From Gnetum montanum (lineage: Eukaryota > Streptophyta > Gnetopsida > Gnetales > Gnetaceae): 41,044 nt of DNA. The stretch lies in contig MNCI01025408.1 of NCBI GenBank assembly GCA_015680685.1, forward strand, positions 117,935 to 158,978, given 5' to 3'. The notes under the pieces are model-generated. The model did not search any database. It worked only from the letters and a program-made list of their open reading frames with translations, and was not told where the DNA came from. This document shows positions 40,557 through 41,044 of this stretch, piece by piece (position 1 is the stretch's first letter; each line of letters begins with the position of its first letter). The position numbers were made by a program, and so were the translations under genes.

Positions 40557-41044
40557 TGATGAGACGCGACATGCACTGTGCCGCGATATCGCATCCCATG
40601 CGATATCGCATACGCGATATCGCATACGCGATATCACGTATTTCCCTACGATATTGCGTACGCGATATCGCAGTCCACCGCCATATCTATAAATAAGAGG
40701 CGGCACTCCCCTCATTTCCCAATCCTGGCTAGAAGTAACAAAGCTCTGGCAGATTGATCACTCAAGAGTTAGAATTTTTCCCATGTGCTCGCAGTAGGAG
40801 TCCTAGAGAGAACGTCTCTTTATTCGAGCAGCTTGTAACCTGAACCCAAGTTGTGTATGCCAATAAAGACGAACTTGATTGGATAAACCTTGCAGTACAT
40901 GGTTTTCATTATTGTTGTTATTTACTGCTTTCCTAGTGCGCACAAGTACGACTTGATTACGAGCATCTACAGATGTGTACGGCTAATCAAGGAATCGGCT
41001 GCTTATCGCAACACGTGAGTACGACTTAACTATGAGCATTGGCT
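40557..41044 (+). repeat. TyE LTR, left part (cut by window end)
   Basis: Starts TGATGAGACGCGAC and is homologous to TyB LTRs around TATAAATAAGAGG, CCATGTGC...GTAGGAGTC and TCTTTATTCGAGCA. No TCATGGGGGTA tract precedes it, so it is the 5' LTR (or a solo LTR) of an element inserted into TyD. It keeps many CpG sites, so it may be the youngest family copy here. A 22-bp unit (AGTACGACTT.A.TA.GAGCAT) occurs twice, at 40945 and 41018. Confidence 0.88.
40585..40695 (+). promoter_or_regulatory. U3 hexamer array and TATA box, TyE LTR
   Basis: The best-preserved array. GATATC starts at 40585, 40602, 40616, 40630 and 40664 and GATATT at 40650; steps 17, 14, 14, 20, 14. Several units extend to the palindrome GCGATATCGC, giving a 14-bp unit GCGATATCGCATAC. 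TATAAATA starts at 40688, 24 bp after the last. Confidence 0.8.

Noticed and set aside
1-41044. tRNA, rRNA or other structured RNA genes
   Set aside because: I saw no cloverleaf with matching A and B boxes and no rRNA-like sequence; tRNA-like matches are only the short primer sites.

Overview
This window is repeat-rich nuclear DNA of a land plant with a large genome. It consists almost entirely of LTR retrotransposons inserted into one another, in different states of decay. The evidence is plant-type Ty1/copia and Ty3-like gag and pol fragments, primer sites matching plant initiator tRNA-Met and tRNA-Asp, TATA boxes inside LTRs, transitions at former CpG sites (typical of methylated silent repeats), and a broken plant-style HSP70 copy. 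The age and size of the elements suggest a gymnosperm-like genome, but that is a weak inference. I found no clearly intact cellular gene, no RNA gene and no CRISPR array. Element names below are mine.

Nest 1 (about 1204-20670): Copia-1, on the minus strand, has its 3' LTR at 1204-1672, a degenerate pol relic at 1690-5100 and its 5' LTR at 20213-20670. TyA-1 (about 5105-20054, plus strand) is inserted in it, and TyA-2 (12347-18349, plus strand) is inserted in the second ORF of TyA-1. 20671-21091 is a short unassigned segment. Copia-2 (21092-24728, plus strand) is a shrunken Copia element with an exact GTAAC target duplication. 24734-26379 is the least repetitive part and holds one candidate coding exon.

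Nest 2 (about 26380-41044): an ORF2 relic of the TyA/TyB type (26380-27217) is cut by TyD. The LTR of TyD (27218-27380 plus 37911-38934) is itself split by TyB (27381-37905, plus strand). TyB carries, inside its gag, a block of about 3.4 kb with a rearranged antisense HSP70 pseudogene and an unrecognised 181-aa frame. The internal region of TyD holds a gag relic (39666-40440) that is interrupted by the LTR of a further element, TyE (40557 to the window end).

TyA-1, TyA-2, TyB and TyE belong to one LTR family: ends TGATGA...TCATCA, tRNA-Asp-like primer site, and TCATGGGGGTA before the 3' LTR. The three copies with internal DNA share a plan: gag with an unusual Cys/His knuckle and a Pro/Tyr/His-rich tail (plus protease in TyB only), a long conserved non-coding stretch, an AG acceptor-like site directly before the start of ORF2, then ORF2 or its remnant. 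None shows reverse transcriptase, RNase H or integrase, so the family looks non-autonomous.

The strongest unusual signal is in the U3 of this family: an array of palindromic GATATC-type hexamers on a fixed lattice (steps of mostly 14 bp, one 20-bp step). In all six LTRs where U3 is present, the last hexamer starts exactly 24 bp before TATAAATA, although the LTRs differ greatly in sequence and in unit number.
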